NCBI RefSeq assembly: GCF_018137965.1
Contig: NZ_CP073100.1
Span: 1,674,001-1,738,000, forward strand
Origin: Luteolibacter ambystomatis
Lineage (GTDB): Bacteria > Verrucomicrobiota > Verrucomicrobiia > Verrucomicrobiales > Akkermansiaceae
Direction: 5' to 3'
Length of the DNA: 64,000 bases
The translations under genes were made by a program, and so were the position numbers. The notes under the pieces are model-generated. The model did not search any database. It had not been told where the DNA came from and worked only from the letters and a program-made list of their open reading frames with translations. Positions 25,290 through 33,851 of this stretch are shown here, piece after piece; position 1 is the first letter of the stretch, and each line of letters opens with the position of its first letter.

Positions 25290-25649
25290 ATGAACAGACC
25301 TTCATATTGCAGCAATCGCACCTATGACCGCCGCGGCCGAGCCTTTGGTGGTCCTTCTTCCTTCCGCGAATCCATCGAGGAAACTCCGGAAGCGTTTTCC
25401 CTGAAGCTCGACCTCCCCGGCGTCCGTAAGGACGAGCTGAAGCTTGAGATCAAAGACCGCGTCCTGACCCTCACCGTGACGCCGACCGAGGAGCGCGCGT
25501 TCGTCACCGCCTCGAGCCGCGCCTGGCGTGTCGGACCGGACATTGACGCGGAGAACCTCACCGCCCGCCTCGAGAACGGCATTCTCGAACTCACCCTGCC
25601 GAAGCGCCAACCCGCTGCTCCGGAAACCCGCAACATCGACATCCAATGA
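25290..25649 (+). CDS. Small heat-shock protein (Hsp20/alpha-crystallin), first of pair
   Basis: The 119-residue product is an alpha-crystallin domain: FSLKLDLPGVRKDELKLEI at the first strands, DRVLTLTV, and the closing LENGILELTLPKR. These proteins form oligomers that hold unfolding proteins during stress. The usual A-x-x-x-n-GVL motif is present as ARLENGILEL. The C-terminal I-x-I/V anchor is IDI, which supports oligomer formation. The stop overlaps the next start as ATGA, so both chaperones are made from one message. Confidence 0.93.
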   Translation: MNRPSYCSNRTYDRRGRAFGGPSSFRESIEETPEAFSLKLDLPGVRKDELKLEIKDRVLTLTVTPTEERAFVTASSRAWRVGPDIDAENLTARLENGILELTLPKRQPAAPETRNIDIQ

Positions 25650-25966
25650 GCACCACCCTTACCGAAACTCCGCGCCCAACCACGATCCGCCCCGCCTTCA
25701 GCACCCGCGAGGACGATGCCGGATTCCATGTCAGCGTGGCCCTCCCCGGCGTCCGCAAGGAAGACCTCAAGCTTTCCTTCCGCGATGGCCTCCTCGACCT
25801 TGAAGCGCCCCGCCCCGGCGATGGTGCCACGGTTTACCGCCTGACCAGCCGTCTCGAGCGCCGCCTCGATGGCGAGCGGATCGAAGCGAAACACGACAAC
25901 GGCGTGCTCGAAATCCTGATCCCGCTCCGCCAGGAGGCCCTGCCGAAGTCGATCCAGATTTCATGA
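25646..25966 (+). CDS. Small heat-shock protein (Hsp20/alpha-crystallin), second of pair
   Basis: The 106-residue product is a second alpha-crystallin domain with FHVSVALPGVRKEDLKLSF, a shortened centre, AKHDNGVLEILIPLR and a C-terminal I-x-I (IQIS). It overlaps the first gene by 4 bp. The shared LPGVRK(D/E)(D/E)LKL segment indicates an old duplication. Tandem, slightly different small heat-shock proteins are known to form mixed oligomers, which is likely here but not shown. Its edge strand is shorter than usual. Confidence 0.92.
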   Translation: MSTTLTETPRPTTIRPAFSTREDDAGFHVSVALPGVRKEDLKLSFRDGLLDLEAPRPGDGATVYRLTSRLERRLDGERIEAKHDNGVLEILIPLRQEALPKSIQIS

Positions 25967-25989
25967 TGATGTGATGTGATGCGAATGGG

Positions 25990-26074
25990 AGGAAGGTCGT
26001 GGAGGACCGGAGAGACGGATATGCCGGTGTGATCACCGGAAGCCGTTGATCCCGTGTCGTCCACGGTCCTTCCT
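25990..26074. repeat. Imperfect hairpin after the heat-shock genes
   Basis: Arms at 25990-26003 and 26060-26074 are complementary apart from one insertion and one mismatch. Inside lies a perfect 6-bp hairpin with a TGAT loop (26024-26039). There is no T-run. It may stabilise the 3' end of the hsp20 message or act in the leader of the KH-domain gene at 26154. Confidence 0.4.
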
Positions 26075-26153
26075 TTGTACGGAATATCCCAAGGCCTGTT
26101 GGAATCAACGACTTGGCCTTGCAGGGACAAGGGAAGCGCCCCATGATAGGGCC

Positions 26154-26450
26154 ATGCAGGTCATCACGGAGAAATTGCGCGGCTTCCTTCAGTATGTTGC
26201 CGTGCAGTTCATTGAGCATCCGGCCCAGGCCCAGCTCAAGGTTACGGAACTGGCACCGAAGAAGCTGCGCTTCAAGCTGGTGCTGACCCAGACTGACGTG
26301 GCCCTGCTGATCGGTCGGAACGGTTTCACCGCCTCCGCGATCCGCAGCGTGATGAAAGCCGCGGCCGACCGCGAGGGCGTCCACGCCAGCCTGCAGATCC
26401 ACTCCCATGAGGAGGAGGCGGAGATGATGGCCCGGGATGGTGGGCATTGA
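26154..26450 (+). CDS. KhpA-type KH-domain RNA-binding protein (YlqC family)
   Basis: The 98-residue product is a single KH domain. It begins MQVITEKLRGFLQYVAVQF and has the RNA-binding loop IGRNGFTASAIRSV, where GRNG is the GxxG motif. KhpA/YlqC proteins bind many RNAs and act with KhpB in Gram-positives. In this length class the protein is a few residues longer than usual, ending in an acidic stretch (HEEEAEMMARDGG). The ATG at 26154 was chosen because the longer frame adds unrelated residues. No khpB or rpsP gene is nearby. Confidence 0.88.
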   Translation: MQVITEKLRGFLQYVAVQFIEHPAQAQLKVTELAPKKLRFKLVLTQTDVALLIGRNGFTASAIRSVMKAAADREGVHASLQIHSHEEEAEMMARDGGH

Positions 26451-26494
26451 GTCCGGTGATGGCATGACGGTTGCTCAACAAGACTCCACCGTTC

Positions 26495-29400
26495 ATGTCC
26501 ATCCACGTCGCCCTCCACCACCGTACGAGCTACCAATATGACCGGTGGGTCGGGCATGGCCCGCACGTCATCCGCCTGAAACCCGCACCGCACTGCCGGA
26601 CGCGGGTTCTTTCCTACAGCCTCAAGGTCGGTCCCTGCGAGGTCTTCACCAACTGGCAGCAGGATCCCCAATCGAACCATCTCGCCCGCATCGTCTTTCC
26701 GGACAAGACCGACCGCCTCGACATCGAGGTGAACCTGGTGGTCGAGATGGCGGTTTCGAACCCCTTCGATTTCTTCCTCGAACCGGCGGCGGAAAAAATT
26801 CCGTTCACCTACGATCAATCGCTGAACCACGAACTCGCGCCGTTCCTTCTGTTGGAGAAACCCGGCGTGCGGCTGGCGGCACGGATCGAGCGTTATCGCG
26901 GCCCGGCGCGGCCCACGATGGATCTGTTGGTGGAGATCAACCGCGATCTCCAACAGGATATCGCCTACACCATCCGCATGGAGCCGGGTGTGCAGGCGCC
27001 GGAGGAAACCCTGACGAAACGTTCGGGTTCCTGCCGGGACTCGGCCTGGCTGCTGGTGCAGATGCTGCGGCACCTCGGCCTCGCGGCACGCTTCGTCTCC
27101 GGCTACCTGATCCAGCTGAAACCGGACCCGGATCCACGTGCCTTGGTTCCGGATGGTGCGGAGCAGGATTTCACGGACCTGCATGCCTGGACGGAGGTCT
27201 ATCTGCCGGGCGCGGGCTGGATCGGTCTCGATCCCACCTCCGGCCTGCTCGCCGGTGAGGGCCATCTTCCCCTCGCCTGCTCTCCCGATCCTTCCAGCGC
27301 CGCACCGGTCACCGGAGCACTGGACAAGTGCGAATCGGAAATGGAGCACGTGATGGAAGTGCGCCGCGTGTATGAAACACCGCGCACCACCATGCCCTAC
27401 ACGGACGCCCAATGGCAGGACATCCTGCGGCTGGGCAAGGATGTGGATCGAGATCTCAAGGACATGGACGTGCGCCTGACCATGGGCGGCGAGCCAACCT
27501 TCGTCTCGATGGATGATCCCGAAGGCGGGGAGTGGAACACCGCCGCGCTCGGCGAAACCAAGCGGCTCCTTTCCGGCGATCTCATCAAGCGGCTGCGCAA
27601 GCGCTTCGCCCCCGGCGGCGTGCTGTTCTACGGCCAGGGCAAGTGGTATCCCGGTGAATCGCTGCCACGCTGGGCGCTGGCCTGCTATTGGCGCAAGGAC
27701 GGCGTGCCCGCATGGGAGGACGACCGACTGATCGCGGATGAACGCATCGACTACGGCCATAGTAGCAAGGAAGCGAAACATTTCGGCAACGCCCTCGCCG
27801 GCGCCCTCGGCGTCAATCCGAAGCACCTGATACCCGCGCGCGAGGACGTCTTCCACCTGCTGCTGCGCGAGCGGCGGTTGCCCGTGAACGTCGATCCGCT
27901 GGAATCCAATCTCGATGATCCCGAGGAGCGCGCGCGTCTCGCCCGGATCTTCTCCCAAGGACCCGCGACAGTGGTCGGCTACGCGCTGCCGCTTCAGCGC
28001 GCCAGAGACAATCGTCTGCCACGCTGGCGCAGCGGCCCGTGGTTCCTGCGCGATGAAACGCTCTACCTCCTGCCCGGCGATTCGCCGATGGGCTATCGTC
28101 TGCCGCTCGATTCCCTGCCATGGGTCTCGGAGGAGGACTATCCATGGATCCGCCATCGCGATCCCATGGAGCCCCTCGGCCCCCTGCCCCGGCGCGAACG
28201 CGTGATGCAGGTGCCAGGCGTGCCGCCGGAGGAAAAGGAACCGAAGCGCCCGGCGATGCAGGAGTCCGCATCGGACACCATCCGGACCGCCATCTGCTTC
28301 GAAGCTCGCAACGGTCGTCTCCACCTGTTCCTGCCACCCTTGGAACACGTGGAGGATTTCCTGAAGCTGGTGGAAGTCATCGAACAAACCGCCGCGAGTC
28401 TCAACATGCCGGTCGTGCTGGAAGGGACGCCGCCGCCTTTCGACCCACGCATTCAGAACTTCAAGGTCACACCTGATCCCGGCGTGATCGAGGTGAACCT
28501 CCACCCTGCCGCAAGCTGGGAGGAGCTGGTGTCCAATTCGGAAATCCTCCATGAAGAAGCACGCCTCACGCGGTTGGTGCCTGAAAAGTTCATGCAGGAC
28601 GGACGCCACAGCGGTACCGGCGGCGGCCACCACATCATCCTCGGCGGCGATACTCCGGCGGACAGCCCGATCCTCCGTCGCCCGGATCTGCTGCGGAGCT
28701 TCCTCACCTATTGGAACCACCATCCTTCGCTTTCCTATCTATTCTCCGGCCTGTTCGTCGGCCCTACCTCGCAGGCGCCGCGCACCGATGAAGCCCGCCA
28801 CGACCTGGTCCACGAGCTGGAGATTGCCTTCGGCACGCTCAAGTCCCAGGACACACCACCGCCCTGGCTGGTGGACCGCGTGTTCCGGAACCTCCTCACC
28901 GACCTCACGGGGAATACCCACCGCACCGAGTTCTGCATCGACAAACTGTTCAGCCCGGACAGCTCCAGTGGTCGGCTCGGCCTGTTGGAGATGCGGGCCT
29001 TTGAAATGCCCCCGCATCACCAGATGAGCATGGCCCAGCAGCTTGTGCTGCGGGCGCTCACGGCACGGTTCTGGAAACATCCCTACGAGAAGCCGCTGGT
29101 GCGCTGGGGCAGCACGCTTCATGACCGCTGGATGCTCCCGCACTTCGTGGAGGCGGATTTCAACGACGTCATCGCCGATCTCAACCGCGAGGGCTATCCG
29201 GTGGACCGCGAGTGGTTCAAGCCGCAGGTCGAGTTCCGTTTCCCGAAGGTCGGTGACTTCGTCGCCGGTGGTGTGGAGATCGAACTGCGCTCGGCCATCG
29301 AGCCATGGCACGTGCTCGGCGAGGAAGGCACAGCCGGAGGCACCGCCCGTCATGTGGATAGTTCCTTGGAGCGCCTGCAGGTGAAAGCCCGCGGCCTGAC

Positions 29401-29791
29401 CGGCGAACGCCATCGACTGGCCTGCAATGGCTGGACCATTCCGCTGCACCCCACCGGCACCCGCGGCGAGTTCGTGGCGGGCATCCGCTACCGCGCCTGG
29501 CAGCCGCCGCATTGCCTCCATCCCACGATCCGGGTCCACACCCCCCTGGTGTTCGACCTGATCGACGGATGGAACGATCTGTCGCTCGGCGGCTGCACCT
29601 TCCATGTCGCCCACCCCGGTGGCCGGAACTACAACACCTTCCCTGTGAACGCCTACGAAGCCGAGGCCCGTCGCAAGGCCCGCTTCTTCCGCGAGGGACA
29701 TACCGGTGGCCGGATCCGTCTCCAACAGATCCCATCAAGCCCGGACTTCCCCTTCACCCTCGATTTGAGGATGATCCCGGCGGACCCGTGA
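26495..29791 (+). CDS. Transglutaminase-DUF2126 protein
   Basis: The 1098-residue product has an N-terminal beta domain (Bact_transglu_N), a transglutaminase-like core with Cys180 (RSGSCRDSAW), His230 (DLHAWTEVY) and Asp246 (IGLDPTSG), and then about 800 residues of DUF2126 with MGGEPTFVSMDD near residue 335. This pairing is the fixed partner of circularly permuted ATP-grasp/Alpha-E proteins. The system is predicted to build and trim peptide or amide bonds; no in vivo substrate is established. The core triad is intact, so peptidase or transamidase activity is plausible. The next gene starts 16 bp after the stop. Confidence 0.93.
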   Translation: MSIHVALHHRTSYQYDRWVGHGPHVIRLKPAPHCRTRVLSYSLKVGPCEVFTNWQQDPQSNHLARIVFPDKTDRLDIEVNLVVEMAVSNPFDFFLEPAAEKIPFTYDQSLNHELAPFLLLEKPGVRLAARIERYRGPARPTMDLLVEINRDLQQDIAYTIRMEPGVQAPEETLTKRSGSCRDSAWLLVQMLRHLGLAARFVSGYLIQLKPDPDPRALVPDGAEQDFTDLHAWTEVYLPGAGWIGLDPTSGLLAGEGHLPLACSPDPSSAAPVTGALDKCESEMEHVMEVRRVYETPRTTMPYTDAQWQDILRLGKDVDRDLKDMDVRLTMGGEPTFVSMDDPEGGEWNTAALGETKRLLSGDLIKRLRKRFAPGGVLFYGQGKWYPGESLPRWALACYWRKDGVPAWEDDRLIADERIDYGHSSKEAKHFGNALAGALGVNPKHLIPAREDVFHLLLRERRLPVNVDPLESNLDDPEERARLARIFSQGPATVVGYALPLQRARDNRLPRWRSGPWFLRDETLYLLPGDSPMGYRLPLDSLPWVSEEDYPWIRHRDPMEPLGPLPRRERVMQVPGVPPEEKEPKRPAMQESASDTIRTAICFEARNGRLHLFLPPLEHVEDFLKLVEVIEQTAASLNMPVVLEGTPPPFDPRIQNFKVTPDPGVIEVNLHPAASWEELVSNSEILHEEARLTRLVPEKFMQDGRHSGTGGGHHIILGGDTPADSPILRRPDLLRSFLTYWNHHPSLSYLFSGLFVGPTSQAPRTDEARHDLVHELEIAFGTLKSQDTPPPWLVDRVFRNLLTDLTGNTHRTEFCIDKLFSPDSSSGRLGLLEMRAFEMPPHHQMSMAQQLVLRALTARFWKHPYEKPLVRWGSTLHDRWMLPHFVEADFNDVIADLNREGYPVDREWFKPQVEFRFPKVGDFVAGGVEIELRSAIEPWHVLGEEGTAGGTARHVDSSLERLQVKARGLTGERHRLACNGWTIPLHPTGTRGEFVAGIRYRAWQPPHCLHPTIRVHTPLVFDLIDGWNDLSLGGCTFHVAHPGGRNYNTFPVNAYEAEARRKARFFREGHTGGRIRLQQIPSSPDFPFTLDLRMIPADP

Positions 29792-29807
29792 GGCGGGTTA
29801 CCTCCGC

Positions 29808-32273
29808 ATGTCGCATCCAGGCCCATATCTCTTTCCCGTCGCGTCGCTCTCGGGCCACGCCCCCAGCGGCGCGTGGGATGAAATGACCGGCACCACCGGC
29901 AAGGTGCGTCCGCTGTGGAGTGGTCTCGCACGGGCCATGGAACACTGGACTGCAGAGGAACGTGCCACGCTTTCCGAGTCCGCGGATCATCTGCTCGAGG
30001 ACCTCGGCGCCACCTACAACATCTACAGCGATGCCGGCGGCAGCGGCCGCCCGTGGCGTATCGATCCGCTGCCTCTGCTGATCGATGCGCAGGAGTGGAA
30101 CAAGGTTGCTACGGGACTCGGCCAGCGCATGCGTTTGTTGGAAATGGTGCTGACCGATCTCTATGGTCCGCAGAAGTTGCTCGAGGAAGGCCTGGTGCCG
30201 CCGGACCTGGTTCACGCCAACCCGCATTTCCTCACCAACCTGCGCGGCATCGTGCCGGTGGGCGGGCGCTATCTTGCGACCGTCGGCTTCGATCTCATCC
30301 GCGGCGATGACGGACGCTGGCGCATCCTCCGCGATCATACGCGGCTCCCGGGCGGACTCGGCCAGACGCTGGAAAACCGCAGCGTGACGACCAATGTTCT
30401 GCAGGCGGAGTTTGAAACCAGCCGCGTGGCGGGCATCACGCCGTTCTTCGAACTGGAGCGCGAGATGCTGCTCTCCATGTCTCATGAGCGCACGCAGGTG
30501 CCGCACATGGTCCTGCTCACTCCCGGATTCCGGCATCCATCGTACTTCGAGCACGCCTACAAGGCCCGCGTGCTCGGCATCCCTCTTGTTGAACCAGCCG
30601 ACCTCACCGTGCGGGAGAGGCGTCTTTTCCTCAAGACGCTCTCCGGCCTGCGCCGTGTGGACGTGCTGGTGTGCCGTCTCGATGATGACTCTGTCGATCC
30701 GCTCGAGTTCTGGACCATGGGCGGTGGCGGCGTGCCCGGACTCGCGGAAGTCTGGCGCTCCGGCAACGTGGCTCTGGCCAATGCGCCCGGCACCGGCTTC
30801 GCCGCAACCATGGCGCTCATGCCCTTCCTGCCAGGCATCTGCCGCAAGTGGCTCGGCGAGGATCTCAAGCTGCCGTTCGTCGAAACGTGGTGGCTCGGCC
30901 AGACGCCGATCCGCGAAAAGGTGCTCGCCGATCTCCAGCGCTACATCATCTTCCCCGCCTTCGGCCCCGGTCAACCGGTGCGCTGCTCCAGCCTGGGAAG
31001 CAACGGCCGCAAGCTGTGGCTGGCGACTTTGGAAAGCCGTCCGCACGACTTCGTGGTGCAGCGTGACATCACGCCGAGTCTCGCACCGGTTCTCGACAAG
31101 GGTTCGTTCCATTCCCAGCCGGTGATCTGGCGCTCGTTCTGCCTCCAATCCACGGATGGCCCTGTCACCCTGCGCGGCGGTCTCGGCATCGTCGCGAAGG
31201 ATGGCATCCTCCTCAATGAATACTCCGGAGCGGAACTGACTGCGAAGGACGTGTGGGTGCCGGATGAAACGTCCGTCACCTCCGAAGGCCCTGCAATCCG
31301 CTTGGAAGGCCATCAGATCGCCCGTGATCCCACCGGGGCGGAAGTCCCCAGCCGCATGGCGGAGCACCTGTTCTGGGTGGGGCGCTATGCCGAGCGCATC
31401 GAGCTCGCCACCCGCCTGCTGCGCACCACGGTGAAGCGTCTCGGTGGTGAACTCACCGCCTCACGGCGCGCCCAACGCGATGCCTGCTTCGCCCTGCTGC
31501 GCGGTTTGGAAATCCTGCCGCCGGAGGCCACCACGCTGCCACCCCAGCCTCTGCCCGTGCTGGCACGCCTGGTTCACAATCCCTCCGCCCCGCACGGCCT
31601 GCCCTCGTTGATCCGTCCGCTGCTGTGGAATGCGGCTTCGGCGCGCGACCGCTTGTCCGATGACACCTGGCGCTTGTTCAACCGGCTCGAGGACCTGCTG
31701 CACTCCGATAATTCTCATCCGACCGCCAGCGCCCTGGTGCAGACGCTGGACAATCTGGTGCTGCATCTCGCCGCCTTCGCCGGCATGCAGGCGGAGAACA
31801 TGACCCGCGGCCACGGCTGGCGCTTTTTGGAAATCGGCCGCCGCATCGAGCGTTCGCTCGGTGTGCTGTCGTTGCTCGCTTCCGCACCCGATACCGGCTC
31901 TCCGGAATGCCCGGTGCTGGAGCCCTTGTTGGAAACCTGCGACAGCACGATGACCTATCGGCGCCGTCATTTCTCACGACCGCGCTGGGACTCGGTGGCC
32001 GAGCTTTTGTTCTCCGATCCCAGCAACCCGCGGGCTGCCGCGGCCCAAGCGAGGATTCTTTCCACGCAATGTGAAACACTGCCCGGTGATCCCCAGATGG
32101 GATTGCTGCCGCGCATCCGTGAACACGTCGCCGCACTGGTGCAAGCGACATCGCCCTCACCGGACGGCATTCCGGACGCCTCGGGATTCGTGAAGCGTGC
32201 ATCGGCATTCGAGGAACTCTCGGATCTGCTCACGCAGCATTATTTCAGTCACTCCGTCCGCCGCGTTTATTAA
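29808..32273 (+). CDS. Circularly permuted ATP-grasp fused to Alpha-E domain
   Basis: The 821-residue product has an N-terminal circularly permuted ATP-grasp half (about residues 1-500; NIYSDAGGSGRPWRIDPLPLL, VGFDLIRGDDGRWRILRDHTR, PGTGFAATMALMPFLP) and a C-terminal Alpha-E half (about residues 515-821; MAEHLFWVGRYAERIELATR, ENMTRGHGWRFLEIGRRIER). In many genomes these are two separate genes, so this is a fusion. The ATP-grasp half should use ATP to activate a carboxylate for amide ligation; Alpha-E is helical and of unproven role. It is flanked by two transglutaminase genes 16 and 4 bp away. Confidence 0.93.
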   Translation: MSHPGPYLFPVASLSGHAPSGAWDEMTGTTGKVRPLWSGLARAMEHWTAEERATLSESADHLLEDLGATYNIYSDAGGSGRPWRIDPLPLLIDAQEWNKVATGLGQRMRLLEMVLTDLYGPQKLLEEGLVPPDLVHANPHFLTNLRGIVPVGGRYLATVGFDLIRGDDGRWRILRDHTRLPGGLGQTLENRSVTTNVLQAEFETSRVAGITPFFELEREMLLSMSHERTQVPHMVLLTPGFRHPSYFEHAYKARVLGIPLVEPADLTVRERRLFLKTLSGLRRVDVLVCRLDDDSVDPLEFWTMGGGGVPGLAEVWRSGNVALANAPGTGFAATMALMPFLPGICRKWLGEDLKLPFVETWWLGQTPIREKVLADLQRYIIFPAFGPGQPVRCSSLGSNGRKLWLATLESRPHDFVVQRDITPSLAPVLDKGSFHSQPVIWRSFCLQSTDGPVTLRGGLGIVAKDGILLNEYSGAELTAKDVWVPDETSVTSEGPAIRLEGHQIARDPTGAEVPSRMAEHLFWVGRYAERIELATRLLRTTVKRLGGELTASRRAQRDACFALLRGLEILPPEATTLPPQPLPVLARLVHNPSAPHGLPSLIRPLLWNAASARDRLSDDTWRLFNRLEDLLHSDNSHPTASALVQTLDNLVLHLAAFAGMQAENMTRGHGWRFLEIGRRIERSLGVLSLLASAPDTGSPECPVLEPLLETCDSTMTYRRRHFSRPRWDSVAELLFSDPSNPRAAAAQARILSTQCETLPGDPQMGLLPRIREHVAALVQATSPSPDGIPDASGFVKRASAFEELSDLLTQHYFSHSVRRVY

Positions 32274-32277
32274 GCCG

Positions 32278-33159
32278 ATGCACTACCGGATCATCCATCG
32301 CACGCGCTATGTTTACGAAGGTGCTGTCACCGTCTCGCACCATCTGGCGCACCTTGCCCCGAGACCGTTGCCGACCCAGCGCTGTCCGTGGCATGATCTC
32401 CAGATCATCCCGCAACCGGTGGGGCGGTCCGTGCGGTCCGATGCGTTCGGAAATGTCACGACCTACTTTGAGATCGAAGGCAGCCACACCGTGCTGGAGG
32501 TGGTCGCGTGCAGCCTTGTGGAGGTGAAGCCATCCAAACTGCCGGATCTGGACAAGACCCCGTCATGGGAATCGATCCGCGATGCCTGCCAGGCACAGTC
32601 ACTCACCCCTGCCTCAGCGGCAGGCGAGTTCCGTTTCAGTTCGCCGATGGTCCCGGTGGCCAGGGATTTCGCCGAGTATGCGAAGAACGATTTCACGCCC
32701 GGCAAGCCGATCCTGGCCGCGGTTCGTGACCTGACGAAGCGCATCCACCGCGAGTTCAAGTTCGATACCCGCGCCACCGATGTTGCCACCCCGGTGCACA
32801 AGGTGCTCGAACGCAAGGCCGGGGTTTGCCAGGACTTCGCTCATCTCATGCTGGCCTGTTTGCGCTCGCTGGCGTTGCCCGCGCGTTACGTGAGCGGCTA
32901 TCTGGAAACCGATCCACCGCCGGGACGTGAGCGGCTGATCGGTGCGGATGCCTCGCATGCCTGGGTGTCCGTATTCTGTGGCGATGACCATGGCTGGATC
33001 GATGCCGATCCGACCAATGGCATTTTCCCGGAGCAACGCCACATCACCGTGGCCTGGGGACGGGACTTTGCCGATGTCAGCCCCTTGCGCGGCGTGACGC
33101 TCGGTGCGGGCGACCAGCGGTTGTTTGTCGGCGTGGACGTGCTGCCGGTGGACGAATGA
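32278..33159 (+). CDS. Transglutaminase-like cysteine peptidase (second in operon)
   Basis: The 293-residue product has Bact_transglu_N (YRIIHRTRYVYEGAV) followed by a transglutaminase core. Cys184 lies in AGVCQDFAHL, His227 in DASHAWVSV and Asp244 in WIDADPTNG. The triad is complete. It begins 4 bp after the ATP-grasp/Alpha-E stop and ends the three-gene operon. In related loci such proteins are thought to cut or rearrange the peptide made by the ATP-grasp enzyme. It is cytoplasmic by sequence, with no signal peptide. Confidence 0.93.
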   Translation: MHYRIIHRTRYVYEGAVTVSHHLAHLAPRPLPTQRCPWHDLQIIPQPVGRSVRSDAFGNVTTYFEIEGSHTVLEVVACSLVEVKPSKLPDLDKTPSWESIRDACQAQSLTPASAAGEFRFSSPMVPVARDFAEYAKNDFTPGKPILAAVRDLTKRIHREFKFDTRATDVATPVHKVLERKAGVCQDFAHLMLACLRSLALPARYVSGYLETDPPPGRERLIGADASHAWVSVFCGDDHGWIDADPTNGIFPEQRHITVAWGRDFADVSPLRGVTLGAGDQRLFVGVDVLPVDE

Positions 33160-33186
33160 GGCGCTTCCTGCTTCACTCGGTCGTTC

Positions 33187-33690
33187 ATGCGTGTCCTTGC
33201 CATCGATCCCGCCATCCGCAACACCGGCTATGCCGTGCTGGAGGGCGATTCACGCCAGCCCCGGCTGCTGGCCTATGATGTGATCTCGATCCCGGATCGA
33301 CTGCCGCAATCCGCCGCACTGGCCGCCGTGCGCACGCATCTCGGGCATCTCATCGAGCAATTCTCGCCGGATGAAGTGGCGGTCGAAGGCATCATCTACG
33401 TGCAGTCTCACAAGACCGCCATCAGCATGGGGGCCGCGCGTGCCGCGGCGTTGATCGCGGCGGCCGACCGCGGGTTGTCGGTGTATGAGTACGCGCCGAA
33501 ACGCGTGAAGCAGGCGGTGGTTGGGAAAGGCACGGCGGACAAACAGCAGGTGGCCTTCATGGTGCGCGCCTTGCTCGGACTGAGTGAAACTCCGCCGCAC
33601 GATGCCGCGGATGCGATCGCCATCGCGCTCGCGCATTTGCAGTCGTCCGATCCGCTGAAGGCAAAGTTGCTCGAACGGCGGTTGGTGTAA
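33187..33690 (+). CDS. ruvC: Holliday-junction endonuclease RuvC
   Basis: The 167-residue product has all four acidic catalytic residues of the family: Asp7 (LAIDPAIRNTGYAV), Glu67 (VAVEGIIY), Asp139 and Asp142 (HDAADAIAIAL). The conserved KTAISMGAARAA helix is also present. RuvC cuts Holliday junctions together with RuvAB in recombinational repair. Length is as expected. Neither ruvA nor ruvB is in the window. The gene follows the transglutaminase by 27 bp, so read-through from that operon is possible but there is no functional link. Confidence 0.96.
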   Translation: MRVLAIDPAIRNTGYAVLEGDSRQPRLLAYDVISIPDRLPQSAALAAVRTHLGHLIEQFSPDEVAVEGIIYVQSHKTAISMGAARAAALIAAADRGLSVYEYAPKRVKQAVVGKGTADKQQVAFMVRALLGLSETPPHDAADAIAIALAHLQSSDPLKAKLLERRLV

Positions 33691-33691
33691 G

Positions 33692-33799
33692 GTAGCGCGA
33701 GGCTCCCGCCATGCGTGCTGGGAAGACGCCGATTCATTCGAAGAGCGTCGGTGAGATATCGAGCTGCCATAAGCATGCAAGGCGGGAGCCTCGCGCTAC
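33692..33799. repeat. Long inverted-repeat element between ruvC and the sirtuin gene
   Basis: A 19-bp perfect inverted repeat (33692-33710 with 33781-33799) extends to about 28 bp with two mismatches (33692-33719, 33772-33799) around a 52-bp centre. It starts immediately after the ruvC stop. The arms are very GC-rich. No T-run is present, so a simple terminator is unlikely. Size and form fit a REP/BIME-like or MITE-like element, but no second copy was found in this window and no transposase is near. Confidence 0.6.
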
Positions 33800-33851
33800 T
33801 ACTTCTCCTCGCCAACACAGCTGCTTTGACGTTCGATGGGAGCACTTCCCC

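Noticed and set aside
25170..25290. CIRCE operator upstream of the small heat-shock genes.
   Set aside because: No TTAGCACTC / GAGTGCTAA arms are found.
33692..33799. Inverted repeat read as an intrinsic terminator of ruvC.
   Set aside because: The loop is far too large and there is no T-run after the right arm.
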